A stretch of 64,000 nt of DNA from Clostridiales bacterium (GCA_022508245.1 JAFLVO010000001.1:310001-374000); one strand, 5' to 3'; counted from the stretch's first letter, positions 51,974-62,080 are shown. The notes: a model not told the origin generated them from the letters alone. Program-made: numbers and translations.

Positions 51974-54900
51974 ATGAAGCGTAGTAGAATTTATCTTGTA
52001 ATCCTTCTTGCAGCGGTGGCAATTTGTGCCTTCGCACTTGCCGCATGCACAAAATTGGGATATGCGGGCGACCACACCGTTCCGGATGCTACGCAAAACG
52101 AAGTTCTGTTTATCGAGCGCAACAAATTGAGCTTTGCCTTGGGCATGGAGATAGACGAGCGCTCCGTCATAGAAAAATGTAATTGTACTTTCTCCGACAG
52201 GAACGGCAACAAGTTCAGGGTAACTGCGGAGTCGCTTGCAAACGGCACGGTCAAGTACGACAGTTTCGATTTGAACACGGTCGGCTCCAACAAGCAAATC
52301 AGCCTCTCATATAGGGGCGCCGTCAACTACATATATTACGACGTAAACGACTATACGGCTAACTTCTATTTAGACGAGGAGCAGACCGAACTGTACCAGA
52401 CGGTAAAGGCTCAGGCGCAGCTTTCGGATACTTTGGGTCTTGCAGTTTGGATAAATTTAATTCAGACCAACATCTCCACAGATGAGCAGATGCGCGAAAC
52501 GAACGCCGACAGAGCCGAAAGCTTTGACGGCTGGTTCGATTCTTCCGAAAATCTTGCAACAGGTCTTTACACCCTTGCGCCCCCCGTAACGGGCAACGAA
52601 AGAATAATAAACTTCCACGCACACTATTTAACTGAAGAAGAGCTCTCTACCTTAAAGCTCTCTTTTGATGACAGAGGAAGGCGTGTATTTTCGGGCTATA
52701 CGGGAAGTGAGGACTCCGTCCGCGTACCCGAGGGCGTCACATATATCGACATAAAGTCGGCTCTTAAAGGCGGAAGCCCGTTTAAAAATTTGTATATTCC
52801 CTCCACGGCTTATATCGACGTTCCTTTTTTGTCTGGTATCAATTCCGAGGGACTTGAAAATATAGCAGTAGATTTGGGCAATATTCAATTTGCCTCGTAT
52901 AACGGAGCGCTCTATTCAAGGGACTTTTCTACGCTGTACTTTATGCCGTCCGACTGCAAGGAAACGACATTCCACACCTCGCTGACGGTAATAGCAAGCT
53001 ACGCCTGCGCCTATTGGCGTGTCACCGAAGTAGTCATACCAGAGAGTGTAACAACCTTGCAGCACTACTCTTTTGCGTACTCGCTTCTTGAAAACGTACA
53101 CGGATTGGAGAACGTAAAGACTATACAGACGGGCGTATTCTACGGCTCCAATATAAGTACCTTCGACGGCGACGGAAAGGCGGAGTACGTCGCACTTTCG
53201 GGCGAGGACAGCGGCAAATTTATTTTGATTATGATGCTCGACAAGAGCATTACGGAATACAAAGTTATAGACGGAACTATCGGCATAGCCGGCGACGCAT
53301 TTTTGGGCTGTGCAGACCTTGTCAGCATAGATTTGGGCGACGAGCTTGAAAGCATAGGCGGCTCGGCATTTTCGGGTTGCGCAAGTCTTGAAAGCATTGT
53401 CTTTCCCTCAACGCTCAAAAAGCTCGGTTCAAGCGTGTTCTATAACTGTGCGGCGCTCAAATCGGTTACGGGCTTGACGGACGTCACTTACGTGGACGAT
53501 AACGGAAACGAGTACAAGCACACTCTGCCTTCGAGCATATTCAGGGGGTGCAAGGCGTTAAAAACTCTCAATTTGCCCTACGGCATAGAAACGATAGGTG
53601 CAAGTGCTTTTTACGACTGTGCGGCACTGCCGTCGCTCGATATTCCCGAATCGGTTACGGCGATAGGCGGTTCGGCGTTCCGCGGATGCACCGAGCTTAA
53701 AACAGTCGTATTGCCCGAGGGGATTGAATCGCTTGGCGCGTCCGTTTTCTACGAGGCGGGATTGGAGAGCATAGACCTTAGTCGTTGTGAAAATCTGACG
53801 GCTCTGCCGTCGAGCTGCTTCCGCGGCACCAAATTGAAAGAAATAACAATTCCAGAGTGGATAAACACAATACCGACGTACTGCTTTTATACTGTTTCAA
53901 CTCTGACGTCGGTCACGCTTAAAAAAGTAAACACTATCGAGGAACGCGCTTTCTACGGCTGTACAAAGCTCCCCGGCATAAATTTGGACGGAGTGGAGTA
54001 CATAGGCCCCCGTGCTTTTGCCTCTTGCACCTCGCTTACGGAAGTAGTTTTGCCCGATTCGGTAAGGCACGTAGGCGGCTATGTGTTCCAATCCTGTTCA
54101 AAGCTTCAAAAATTGACTTTGGGCGCGGGAGTGGAGGAGTTCGGCGTCTATCCCTTCGACAGCGACGGAATAACCTTCGGCGCAGTCGAACCCCCTATGT
54201 ACACGTGCAACGCGCTCGAAAGTATATCGGTCTCGGAGAATAATCCCTATTTCAAGTCAATCGACGGCATACTCTACGGCAGTAGAGCGGGCGACAAGGA
54301 CTTCGGAGAGGCAAGCGTTCTGTATTGCGTTCCGCCTGCAAGAGCAAACACTCTCTTGAAAACGGCGTCAACTACGCGCGTCGTATTGCCGTATGCGGTA
54401 CACAACCAAAAACACCTTATAACCGTTGAATTAAACGACGGCATGGAAAATATAGGCAAGGGTGCATTCTATAATTCCGCAAATTTGCAGTCCCTTTCTT
54501 TGCCAGCGACCGTAACCAATATCGGTGCGAGCATACTACTCAACTGTCCCAAAGTCATATATTTCTATATCGCCGAGGGCAACGAAAAATATTCTTCGGA
54601 CGGACACGTCGTATACGAAGGCACTGAGCTTACAATGTATTTCGGTTCGGAGTCTGAAGCGGATGTAAACATTAAGTACGGTATTACCACAGTAAAATCC
54701 GCCGTGTTTATGAATCAGACGTATATAAAGAGCGTAATTATTTCCGACAGCGTTACCACGATAGGGGAAAAGGCGTTCAGCGGCTGTTCGGGCATAGTCA
54801 GCTTGCATATAGGCGCAGGACTTCAACCTTTCGACTATACGGTGTTTTCTTATTTACAATCTCTAAAAACGATAACTGTCAGCGCGGATAATCCCTATTT

Positions 54901-55534
54901 CACAGTTGAAAACAATATTCTTTATTCCAAAGACGGCAAATCGCTCATACTTGCCGCCGCGGATAACGGATTGACCGAGCTCAATGTTAAAGAGGGCGTA
55001 ACAGAAATTTGTGACTATGCGTTCTCCTATCACAAGACTTTGAAAAACGTGGTAATACCAGGCACTGTAAAAAAGATAGGAGATTATTCATTCTACGAGT
55101 GCAGGGCAATAGAAAGTTTGCGTTGCTCTGAGGCGCTTGAAAGCATAGGCGCATATGCTTTCGCCTTTGACTCAAAGAACGATAAAAACGTAGATACACG
55201 CAGAAATTGCAACACACTCAAAACTATAATCTTTTACGGCAATTTAAAGAGTATAGGAAACTATGCGTTCAACGGTCACTACGGAATAGAAAACACTTTC
55301 TTTAAAATGACGATTGCAGAGTATAATGCATTGAGTAAAGGCACGAACAGCGTGTATTTTACGGAAGGCATAAAGGATGAAGAAACCGGCGAATATTACA
55401 ACAATAACGGCAAGGGCATTATAAAAGCGCTGTACAGCGAGGAGCCCCCCACGATATTCTATAACGGATTCGAGTGGTTCTATTTTGACGGGGACGGAAA
55501 TCCCAAGCTGTATGAAAGTAACGCATCAAATTAA
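51974..55534 (+). CDS. BspA-like leucine-rich-repeat lipoprotein
   Basis: 1186 residues. Signal peptide with lipobox (ALAAC, Cys near residue 25). From about residue 225 onwards there are some 25-30 LRR_5 units of the Treponema/BspA type, each with the pattern L..I.IP..V..IG..AF..C..L (for example VIPESVTTLQHYSFAY, LPDSVRHVGGYVFQSC, IPGTVKKIGDYSFYEC). BspA-like proteins mediate adhesion or binding of matrix proteins in oral and gut bacteria. The start is 4 nt after the kinase stop with only AGG as ribosome binding site, indicating coupled translation. The end (FYNGFEWFYFDGDG) is not a membrane helix, so lipid is the sole anchor. Confidence 0.9.
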   Translation: MKRSRIYLVILLAAVAICAFALAACTKLGYAGDHTVPDATQNEVLFIERNKLSFALGMEIDERSVIEKCNCTFSDRNGNKFRVTAESLANGTVKYDSFDLNTVGSNKQISLSYRGAVNYIYYDVNDYTANFYLDEEQTELYQTVKAQAQLSDTLGLAVWINLIQTNISTDEQMRETNADRAESFDGWFDSSENLATGLYTLAPPVTGNERIINFHAHYLTEEELSTLKLSFDDRGRRVFSGYTGSEDSVRVPEGVTYIDIKSALKGGSPFKNLYIPSTAYIDVPFLSGINSEGLENIAVDLGNIQFASYNGALYSRDFSTLYFMPSDCKETTFHTSLTVIASYACAYWRVTEVVIPESVTTLQHYSFAYSLLENVHGLENVKTIQTGVFYGSNISTFDGDGKAEYVALSGEDSGKFILIMMLDKSITEYKVIDGTIGIAGDAFLGCADLVSIDLGDELESIGGSAFSGCASLESIVFPSTLKKLGSSVFYNCAALKSVTGLTDVTYVDDNGNEYKHTLPSSIFRGCKALKTLNLPYGIETIGASAFYDCAALPSLDIPESVTAIGGSAFRGCTELKTVVLPEGIESLGASVFYEAGLESIDLSRCENLTALPSSCFRGTKLKEITIPEWINTIPTYCFYTVSTLTSVTLKKVNTIEERAFYGCTKLPGINLDGVEYIGPRAFASCTSLTEVVLPDSVRHVGGYVFQSCSKLQKLTLGAGVEEFGVYPFDSDGITFGAVEPPMYTCNALESISVSENNPYFKSIDGILYGSRAGDKDFGEASVLYCVPPARANTLLKTASTTRVVLPYAVHNQKHLITVELNDGMENIGKGAFYNSANLQSLSLPATVTNIGASILLNCPKVIYFYIAEGNEKYSSDGHVVYEGTELTMYFGSESEADVNIKYGITTVKSAVFMNQTYIKSVIISDSVTTIGEKAFSGCSGIVSLHIGAGLQPFDYTVFSYLQSLKTITVSADNPYFTVENNILYSKDGKSLILAAADNGLTELNVKEGVTEICDYAFSYHKTLKNVVIPGTVKKIGDYSFYECRAIESLRCSEALESIGAYAFAFDSKNDKNVDTRRNCNTLKTIIFYGNLKSIGNYAFNGHYGIENTFFKMTIAEYNALSKGTNSVYFTEGIKDEETGEYYNNNGKGIIKALYSEEPPTIFYNGFEWFYFDGDGNPKLYESNASN

Positions 55535-55564
55535 AAAGTATAAATTCCAAGGAGAACAAGGGAT

Positions 55565-56500
55565 ATGATAATAGAAAAATCGGAAGAAATAATCGAGGCT
55601 ATCGGAGGCGTTTTAATTGGCAAAACCGAAGTTATCAAAAAGGTGCTTATGGCAGTTTACGCCAAGGGTAACGTTCTTTTAGAAGACACCCCCGGCGTGG
55701 GCAAGACGACGCTTGCCTTATCGTTCGCAAAGACGCTCGGGCTCGACTTTAAGCGCGTGCAGTTCACGCCCGACACAATGCCCTCGGACATAACCGGTTT
55801 TTCGGTCTATAACAGCGAAACGGGCGCATTCGACTATCAGCAGGGCGCAATTGTGTGCAATCTGTTTATGGGCGACGAAATAAACCGCGCCTCGGCAAAG
55901 ACGCAGTCGGCGCTTTTGGAGGCGATGGAGGAAAACGCAGTGACGGTAGACGGCGTAACGCACAGACTGCCCAACCCGTTCATTTGTATTGCAACCCAGA
56001 ACCCCGTCGGCTCCTTGGGCACACAACCACTGCCCGAGTCCCAGCTCGACAGATTTATGATAAAGATGTCCATAGGCTACCCCGACGCATCGGAGCAGGT
56101 CGAAATACTGCGCAGGCACCAAAAGAGCGAGCCTTTAGACCAGCTTCAGCAAATTATCGACCGCGACAGCCTCGTTGAAATTCAGAATTATATCGGTCAA
56201 ATCAACATATCCAACGATATTCTGAACTATATGGTAACGCTCTGTGAAAACACCAGAAACCACCCGCTTATAGAGCTCGGGGTAAGCCCCCGCGGACTTT
56301 TGGCGCTTTCGCGTATGGTAAGGGCTTGCGCGGTAATTAACGAGCGTGACTACGTCGTACCCCAAGACGTTCTCGACGTATTCTGCGACGTCTGCGCGCA
56401 CAGAATTATTCTTCGCCCCCGCGCAAAATTGGAGGGCATGACTTCACGCAACATTTTAGAGGGAGTGCTTGAAAACACAAAGGCTCCCACGATAGCGTAA
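55565..56500 (+). CDS. MoxR-type AAA+ ATPase
   Basis: 311 residues. Walker A GVGKTTL near residue 44, Walker B FMGDEINRASAKTQSALLEAM, sensor I region ICIATQNPVGSLGTQPLPESQLDRF, and the C-terminal lid (SPRGLLALSRMVRA). MoxR proteins act as chaperone-like ATPases that, with DUF58/VWA partners, assemble or activate extracytoplasmic complexes. AAGGAG is 8 nt upstream of the ATG. It forms the well-known triad with the following DUF58 and transglutaminase genes; here the triad is fused to a sensor kinase and LRR lipoprotein operon. Confidence 0.95.
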   Translation: MIIEKSEEIIEAIGGVLIGKTEVIKKVLMAVYAKGNVLLEDTPGVGKTTLALSFAKTLGLDFKRVQFTPDTMPSDITGFSVYNSETGAFDYQQGAIVCNLFMGDEINRASAKTQSALLEAMEENAVTVDGVTHRLPNPFICIATQNPVGSLGTQPLPESQLDRFMIKMSIGYPDASEQVEILRRHQKSEPLDQLQQIIDRDSLVEIQNYIGQINISNDILNYMVTLCENTRNHPLIELGVSPRGLLALSRMVRACAVINERDYVVPQDVLDVFCDVCAHRIILRPRAKLEGMTSRNILEGVLENTKAPTIA

Positions 56501-56521
56501 TAGGACAAAGCAGGTAAAGAA

Positions 56522-57676
56522 ATGGCGGTAAAGCGAATTATTTACAGCTTAATATTGCTCGCGGTAGCAGTGGCGTTCGTTGTTTCTAACAGCGCGGTGG
56601 CACTGTTTTTACTCGTGAGCCTTTTGGCGTTGCCGCTCATTTCGCTTATAATGCTTTTAATAGTCAGAAAAAAGGTCCGCTTCGAGCTCTCCGTGCGCGA
56701 ATCGTGCATAAGAGGAGGTACTTTGCAGCTCAATATGCGCGCAAGCGCTACCCCGCGCTTTTTTCTCGGCGGAATTAAGGTGCTTGTCGAGATTGAGAAT
56801 ACTACTTTCGACAAGACCGAATACAAGAGCTTTTTAATAAACGACCTGTCGTTTGCGCCTCATATTTTTGACTATAACGGCGCAGACTCGGGCAGAATTT
56901 GCGTCAAGTGCGATTATTTGTACCTTGTTGACATCTTCGGAGTGTTCTCCGTAAAGGTAAGGCAATTCGCATATGCCGAGGCAATCGTCTCGCCTATGCT
57001 GTTCGACGATATAGGCATTACCGTGGGCGACAGATACAGCGACACAATCTTCGGAGACACATCCCTGCCCAAAAAGGGCGGCGATATTACCGAAGTTTAC
57101 GACGTGCGCGACTACATAGTCGGCGACTCGCCCAACACGGTGCATTGGAAGCTGTCGGGCAAGTTCGGCACGCTCAAATCCAAGGAATTCGGCGCAACTG
57201 ACGACAGGCGCATACTCATCCTTGTGGATTTAAGCCGTGTAAAATACGAAAACACGGCTACTGACGCACAGTTAAACGGCGTGCTCGACGTCGCCGTTTC
57301 AATCTCCAACGCGCTAAAAAACACGTGCAGTACGCACAGCGTGGGCTGGTTTACGGGCGGCGAATTCGAAAGCTCGGAGGTCGGCGACAGCGATACTTTC
57401 GTGCGCGCTGTCGGCAAGCTTATGAGTATTAAAGTCAACGACGGCAACGAGGAAACTATGTTCTATCTGTCGCGCACCCCCGAGTGCGCCGTGTTCACTA
57501 AAATCATCCTCGTATCTCCGTTTGTTAATTACGAGGAGTTCGGCTACGCCGTAGATGCGGAGGTCACGGCTGTAGAGGTTGGCGAAAACTCCGGCGAAAC
57601 TATACACCAGGGCGTGCGCGTAATCAATATTCCTCTCGACAATATTCACGATGCCCTTGCGGCGTGCAGAATTTAA
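56522..57676 (+). CDS. DUF58 (VWA-like) membrane protein
   Basis: 384 residues. Two adjacent helices at the N-terminus (about residues 8-45, hairpin in the membrane), then a beta-rich region and the DUF58 core (residues ~175-260: DVRDYIVGDSPNTVHWKLSGKFGTLKSKEF) followed by a VWA-like strand (RRILILVDLSRV). The DxSxS metal site is reduced to DLSRV. It partners the MoxR ATPase 21 nt upstream. Role in assembly or regulation of a surface complex is by family context. Confidence 0.9.
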   Translation: MAVKRIIYSLILLAVAVAFVVSNSAVALFLLVSLLALPLISLIMLLIVRKKVRFELSVRESCIRGGTLQLNMRASATPRFFLGGIKVLVEIENTTFDKTEYKSFLINDLSFAPHIFDYNGADSGRICVKCDYLYLVDIFGVFSVKVRQFAYAEAIVSPMLFDDIGITVGDRYSDTIFGDTSLPKKGGDITEVYDVRDYIVGDSPNTVHWKLSGKFGTLKSKEFGATDDRRILILVDLSRVKYENTATDAQLNGVLDVAVSISNALKNTCSTHSVGWFTGGEFESSEVGDSDTFVRAVGKLMSIKVNDGNEETMFYLSRTPECAVFTKIILVSPFVNYEEFGYAVDAEVTAVEVGENSGETIHQGVRVINIPLDNIHDALAACRI

Positions 57677-57689
57677 GGTTACTTCAAAT

Positions 57690-59951
57690 ATGAAAAAATC
57701 GGTTAAAACGACAACTGTAAAATCCGAAAACAAGTCGGGAAACATCGTTTTGGATATAGCGATTGCTATAGCCGCTTTTTTCGCGCTGTATTTAACGCTC
57801 GTCTCGACGCTCCCCGTCAATTCGGCATACTACGCTGTTTTACCGATAGGGGCGGCTGTGGCTGTTCTCCCGCAGTTTTTCATAAAAAAGAAGTACGCAA
57901 TATACTTTATCCTGGGCGGTGCGCTCATTGTAACAGCACTCTGCATAGGAGTAGGTTTTACCGCGTTTAAAAACGGACTTTTGAGTTTTATTAACGGCGC
58001 AGTAAAGACTATAAACTCAACCCGCCACGCAGGATTGGAAACACTTTCCGCTACCGAAAGCTTCGGTGCAACTTTCCTTTTTGCAACGGTGGTTGCCGTA
58101 TGGTTTGCAGTATTTTCGGTATTTGCCGTAAAAATTCCATATCTGTTCGTCTGCACATCTGCAACAGTCTACCTTGTATTGCTTCTTATTGGCATGAACC
58201 CTCATTATTATACGGCTATCCTCATAGTGCTCGTCTGCATAGGCTTGCTTACGTTGCACAACGGAATGCCCGTAAAGTCGCTCTGCTGTTATCTGCTTTG
58301 CGGGGCAACCGTAGCTCTCGCAACTCTGCCGTGCTACTTTTTCAGCGGAAGCAGAGGAGTGGACGACTTCAGACAATCAATAGAGGAAGCCTTTGAAAAC
58401 GCGGCGTACGGCGTAAGCATGCCAAACGGCAAGCTTGCCGGTTCGTCCGGTATGCGCAGCTCAAACGAGGTTCGGCTCAAACTTACGATATCCCGCCTCA
58501 CGCCCACGCTGTATCTGCGCGGGTTCGTAGGGAGCGAGTTAAACGGCTCGAATTGGTTGCCCACCGATAAGAATGCCTACGTTGAAAACGGATATCAGGG
58601 ACTTCTCGACTATATCGGCGAGGGCGGCTTGCCCACCGTGCAGTACGCCGAATATTCCAATTTAAACAGCGGCAACAATCATTACGAGGTCACGGTGGAG
58701 AATATTTCCGCCGACCGCAGATACGTGTACGTACCCTACACGTTAAGCAAATACTCCGTGGGTAACGCTTACTACGATTTGGGTCTGCGCGGCAATCTGT
58801 TTACCTCGAATACTTACTCCTACACGGTATTCGCGCCTGACGAAAGCAGCGAGCGCGTCACTCAAGCGGAGTGGATAATGGAGAACATCAACCGTTCAGA
58901 GGCAATGTCCGGATATATCAAGCTCGAAGGTCAGTACCGTGCATTCGTCTACGATACGTACCTAAACTTGGATACACAAACCCGAACCGCCCTTTCAGGA
59001 GTAATCGGCGATTTCGAAACTCAATCTATAAATACCGCAACGCAGTTTATCCGCGCATACTTTCTCGATGCCTACGCGTACGCCGACAACTGCGACAGTG
59101 TCGGAAACAGCTTTGTAAACGAATTTTTCGGCGGAAAAATACGGCTTGCCAACGCCGCTTATTTCGCAACGGCGGCAACCTGTATGTTCCGCGCTTTGGG
59201 CTTCCCCGCACGTTACGTGGAGGGCTACGCCGTGCACGCAGAGGACAACGGCGGTTCGGCAACGCTGTCCGTATCAGTTACGGGCGACAGCACGCACGCA
59301 TGGACGGAGGTGTATTTCGACGGAATAGGCTGGTTGCCCATAGAGGTGACCCCGACTTTCTTCACCGAGCAGGCGCCCGACGTAACTGTTGACCCTACCA
59401 ATCCCGACATAGGCGGCACAACCCCCAACCCTCCCCCGCAGGAAGACCCCGAGCCGCCCGAGGAGGACCCCGAGCCGCCCGGACCGCCCGTAATTCCCCC
59501 CACGGAGAACCCTCCGAAATCTGCCGACGGCAACCCCGAACTTTTAACAGCACTCAAAGTGTTAATACCAGTAACTGCGGTTATAGCCGCACTGCTTGCA
59601 ATTGCGCTGATATTCGTACTGCGCAGACATCTCGCGCGTACAAAGCGTAGGAAGGCGTTAAACGCCGGCGGAGCCCAATTCGGGCGCTCCGCGTACGCAA
59701 TAATGTTACACGACTGCAAGTATTTCGGCGGATTTGACGTCGAAGTGCTTGAAAATTTCGGTGTGCCCGAAAGGGGAACAAAACGGTTTATAAAAATTGC
59801 CGAACAATGCGTATACGGCGAGTATGAGGTAAGCGAAACCGAGCGTGCATTCGTTAAGTGGTATATCCAAACAGCACAGTCGGCGCTGCTCAAAAACTGC
59901 GGATTCTTCCGCTCGCTGTACTACAAGTATTGGGTTGGTATAGTAATTTAA
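57690..59951 (+). CDS. Transglutaminase-like membrane protein (TgpA-like)
   Basis: 753 residues. About six to seven N-terminal helices (residues ~20-220), an outer transglutaminase-like domain, a Pro/Glu linker (EDPEPPEEDPEPPGPP), one more helix near residue 625 and a cytoplasmic C-terminus. The active site shows Cys in ATAATCMFRALGFPARYVEGYA and His in STHAWTEVYFDGIGWLP; the third member is IEVTP, Glu-Val in place of the common D-P/D-A, so activity may be altered. ATG 57690 has AAGG upstream; a longer frame from 57651 overlaps the DUF58 gene. Likely cross-links or processes surface proteins such as the LRR lipoprotein (inference). Confidence 0.88.
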   Translation: MKKSVKTTTVKSENKSGNIVLDIAIAIAAFFALYLTLVSTLPVNSAYYAVLPIGAAVAVLPQFFIKKKYAIYFILGGALIVTALCIGVGFTAFKNGLLSFINGAVKTINSTRHAGLETLSATESFGATFLFATVVAVWFAVFSVFAVKIPYLFVCTSATVYLVLLLIGMNPHYYTAILIVLVCIGLLTLHNGMPVKSLCCYLLCGATVALATLPCYFFSGSRGVDDFRQSIEEAFENAAYGVSMPNGKLAGSSGMRSSNEVRLKLTISRLTPTLYLRGFVGSELNGSNWLPTDKNAYVENGYQGLLDYIGEGGLPTVQYAEYSNLNSGNNHYEVTVENISADRRYVYVPYTLSKYSVGNAYYDLGLRGNLFTSNTYSYTVFAPDESSERVTQAEWIMENINRSEAMSGYIKLEGQYRAFVYDTYLNLDTQTRTALSGVIGDFETQSINTATQFIRAYFLDAYAYADNCDSVGNSFVNEFFGGKIRLANAAYFATAATCMFRALGFPARYVEGYAVHAEDNGGSATLSVSVTGDSTHAWTEVYFDGIGWLPIEVTPTFFTEQAPDVTVDPTNPDIGGTTPNPPPQEDPEPPEEDPEPPGPPVIPPTENPPKSADGNPELLTALKVLIPVTAVIAALLAIALIFVLRRHLARTKRRKALNAGGAQFGRSAYAIMLHDCKYFGGFDVEVLENFGVPERGTKRFIKIAEQCVYGEYEVSETERAFVKWYIQTAQSALLKNCGFFRSLYYKYWVGIVI

Positions 59952-59968
59952 ATAAAATAAAGCAACTT

Positions 59969-59995
59969 AAAGCGAGGACAAAAGTCCTCGCTTTT
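59969..59995 (+). terminator. Terminator of the kinase-LRR-MoxR operon
   Basis: AAAGCGAGGAC (59969-59979), AAAA loop, GTCCTCGCTTT (59984-59994), T-run. Confidence 0.9.
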
Positions 59996-60037
59996 TCACA
60001 CTGCCTGAAAAAATTTCATATATACATATAAATTAAA

Positions 60038-60235
60038 ATGGGGGGGCTTAATAAAACGCAAAAAATCGAAGAGCTTATCAAGCAATATTCATCTTGCCTG
60101 AAAGAACAAACAAACTACGAGACAGACAGCGGCAAATACACAGTTACAAGGCATTTCACGTGCGATAAAGATATAAATCAAGTTGTTTCAGAGCTTGCCG
60201 AAATTCGTGCAGGCAGGGAAATGGGGTTGTCGTAA
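60038..60235 (+). CDS. Small protein paired with the serine recombinase (TnpW-like)
   Basis: 65 residues. The pattern YTVTRHFTCDKDINQVVSELAEIRAGREMG recalls small proteins encoded next to large serine recombinases in clostridial mobile elements (transposon-encoded TnpW-type). In such elements small partners may set recombination direction; that role is not shown here. It ends one base before the recombinase ATG, so the two are translated together. The ATG at 60038 has no ribosome binding site and lies 5 nt after TATAAA (60027-60032), which could be a -10 box. Confidence 0.6.
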   Translation: MGGLNKTQKIEELIKQYSSCLKEQTNYETDSGKYTVTRHFTCDKDINQVVSELAEIRAGREMGLS

Positions 60236-61831
60236 ATGTCCGGGCAATTCAAAAAATCGGGAATATATATGCGGCTTTCGCGTGACGACGAAAAGAGCGG
60301 CGAGTCAATGTCCATTGATAATCAGCGCATTATTCTGCGAAAATACATAGCCGAACACGGCGGCACAATTATTGACGAATATATAGACGACGGTTGGTCG
60401 GGAACAAATTTCGACCGCCCCGAAATAAAGCGGATGCTCTCCGATGCGCAGTCGGGGAAAATCGATACGATAGTCGTAAAAGACCTGTCCCGTTTCGGGC
60501 GAAACTACATACAGGTAGGTCAGTATATTGACTACATTTTTCCTGCGTACGGCATAAGGTTTATAGCAATAGGCGACAATGTGGACACTGCGGACAGAAG
60601 CTCTGCCGCAATGGATATGATGCCCATAATGAATGTTTTCAACGAGTGGCACGCTGCGAATACCAGCAAAAAGATAAGGGCGGTGTTGGAAGCCAAGCAG
60701 CGTTCGGGCAAATACACGAGTTGGAATTATCCCTACGGATACAAGGCGGGTTCGGACGATAACCGCACGGCTATAATAGACGAAGAAGCGGCAGAAGTTG
60801 TTCGGCGTATTTTCGATTTGAGATTACAGGGTAATTCGGTGAGGATCATCGCAAGAATTCTAACAAGCGCGAATATACCCAATCCCGCAACATATTTTAC
60901 GAGAGCAGACGGCAAAAAGTCTGACAGACGCTGTTCGCCTCTATGGGTACCCAAAACGGTCATGTGGATTTTAAGCAATCCCACGTATATCGGCGATGTT
61001 ATTCAGCATAAGACTACGAGTGTTTCCTATAAAAACCATAAGGTAGTAAAGGTGCCAGAAAGTGAGCGGATAATAAAAGAAAATGCCCACGAAGCAATAA
61101 TAAGCCGTGATGTCTGGGACAGGGTTCAGGCTCTTAACAGATGCGTGGCGCGGGGGAGAGTAGACAAGCGCAACAGAATTCACCCCCTGTCCGGGCTACT
61201 CGTCTGCCCCGATTGCGGAAAAAAGTTCAAGATTTCCTCTTACAAAAATAAGGGCACAGAGTATTGCTTTGTCTGTCGCACCTACGCCGACCTCGGGAAA
61301 AGCTTTTGCACGTCGCACAGAATATCCGAAAGTGAGCTCGAAAGTATTATTTTGCAGGATATCCGTTCGATGTTGAGTACGGCGGAAATTGACGACCAAA
61401 GAGCAAGGGACAGATTTTTGCGTGATATGGAAAAGCGCGAGGCAGAGAGTAAATATTCCGACGAAAAACAGCTGCGCACTTTAAAAAGTCGCATTTTGGA
61501 GTTAGATAAATTGATTGAACACGCGTTTGAAGCAAATGTCTTAAACGGTATGCCTGAAAACGTGTGCGTCAACTTGTGTAAAAGATATCAAAACGAAAAA
61601 GAGAGCGTCGAAAGAAGTATATTCGAAATCGAGCAAAGGCTTTTAAAACTCAACGATGGCGATAAAACCGTAGAGGAATACATAGAAAAATTAAAACGCT
61701 ATGCTAAATGTGAAACTCTCACGCGCGAAATGTGTCTGGAGCTTATATCTTTTATACTGCTTGGCGAAAAAACCGAAAACGGGAGAGGAATGAGCATCTA
61801 TTACAAGTTCAAGCAAAATGGATACCAATAA
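60236..61831 (+). CDS. Large serine recombinase (TnpX/Tn4451-type)
   Basis: 531 residues. The resolvase catalytic domain begins GIYMRLSRDDEKSGESMSI, with the nucleophile Ser near residue 15 and Arg residues in DLSRFGRNY. A recombinase domain follows (~165-300), then a zinc ribbon (CPDCGKKF ... C, residues ~322-365), and a coiled-coil C-terminus (~395-500) as in site-specific integrases of clostridial elements. All catalytic motifs look intact. No conjugation, resistance or phage genes are seen within the window, so the element is either a remnant, a mini-element, or a domesticated recombinase. Confidence 0.92.
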   Translation: MSGQFKKSGIYMRLSRDDEKSGESMSIDNQRIILRKYIAEHGGTIIDEYIDDGWSGTNFDRPEIKRMLSDAQSGKIDTIVVKDLSRFGRNYIQVGQYIDYIFPAYGIRFIAIGDNVDTADRSSAAMDMMPIMNVFNEWHAANTSKKIRAVLEAKQRSGKYTSWNYPYGYKAGSDDNRTAIIDEEAAEVVRRIFDLRLQGNSVRIIARILTSANIPNPATYFTRADGKKSDRRCSPLWVPKTVMWILSNPTYIGDVIQHKTTSVSYKNHKVVKVPESERIIKENAHEAIISRDVWDRVQALNRCVARGRVDKRNRIHPLSGLLVCPDCGKKFKISSYKNKGTEYCFVCRTYADLGKSFCTSHRISESELESIILQDIRSMLSTAEIDDQRARDRFLRDMEKREAESKYSDEKQLRTLKSRILELDKLIEHAFEANVLNGMPENVCVNLCKRYQNEKESVERSIFEIEQRLLKLNDGDKTVEEYIEKLKRYAKCETLTREMCLELISFILLGEKTENGRGMSIYYKFKQNGYQ

Positions 61832-61877
61832 TTATAAAATTTAGCAGATAAATGAAAAAATGTACCCATGTCGAATA

Positions 61878-61902
61878 AAAGTCTGACTATTAGTCAGACT
61901 TT
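61878..61902 (+). terminator. Hairpin after the recombinase gene
   Basis: AAAGTCTGACT / AGTCAGACTTT with ATT loop; the T tail is short (ATAAATTT). Apart from this, the gap 61832-62035 is AT-rich with nothing I can name. Confidence 0.65.
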
Positions 61903-62035
61903 ATAAATTTATATCGGCAAAAATTAGGACGCAAACGCCATATTATAAGCAAATTAAACATTTGTGTATCTACAATAATATTAAATATTTACCTTACGTA
62001 TTTTGTAAAATTTTGCGAAAATAAGTGTTAAATTC

Positions 62036-62064
62036 TTGCATTGTGAGAATTTATATGATATAAT
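62036..62064 (+). promoter_or_regulatory. Promoter of the terminal lipoprotein gene
   Basis: TTGCAT (62036-62041), 17-bp spacer, TATAAT (62059-62064). It yields a ~175-nt leader. Confidence 0.65.
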
Positions 62065-62080
62065 CGACATAGCTACAATA

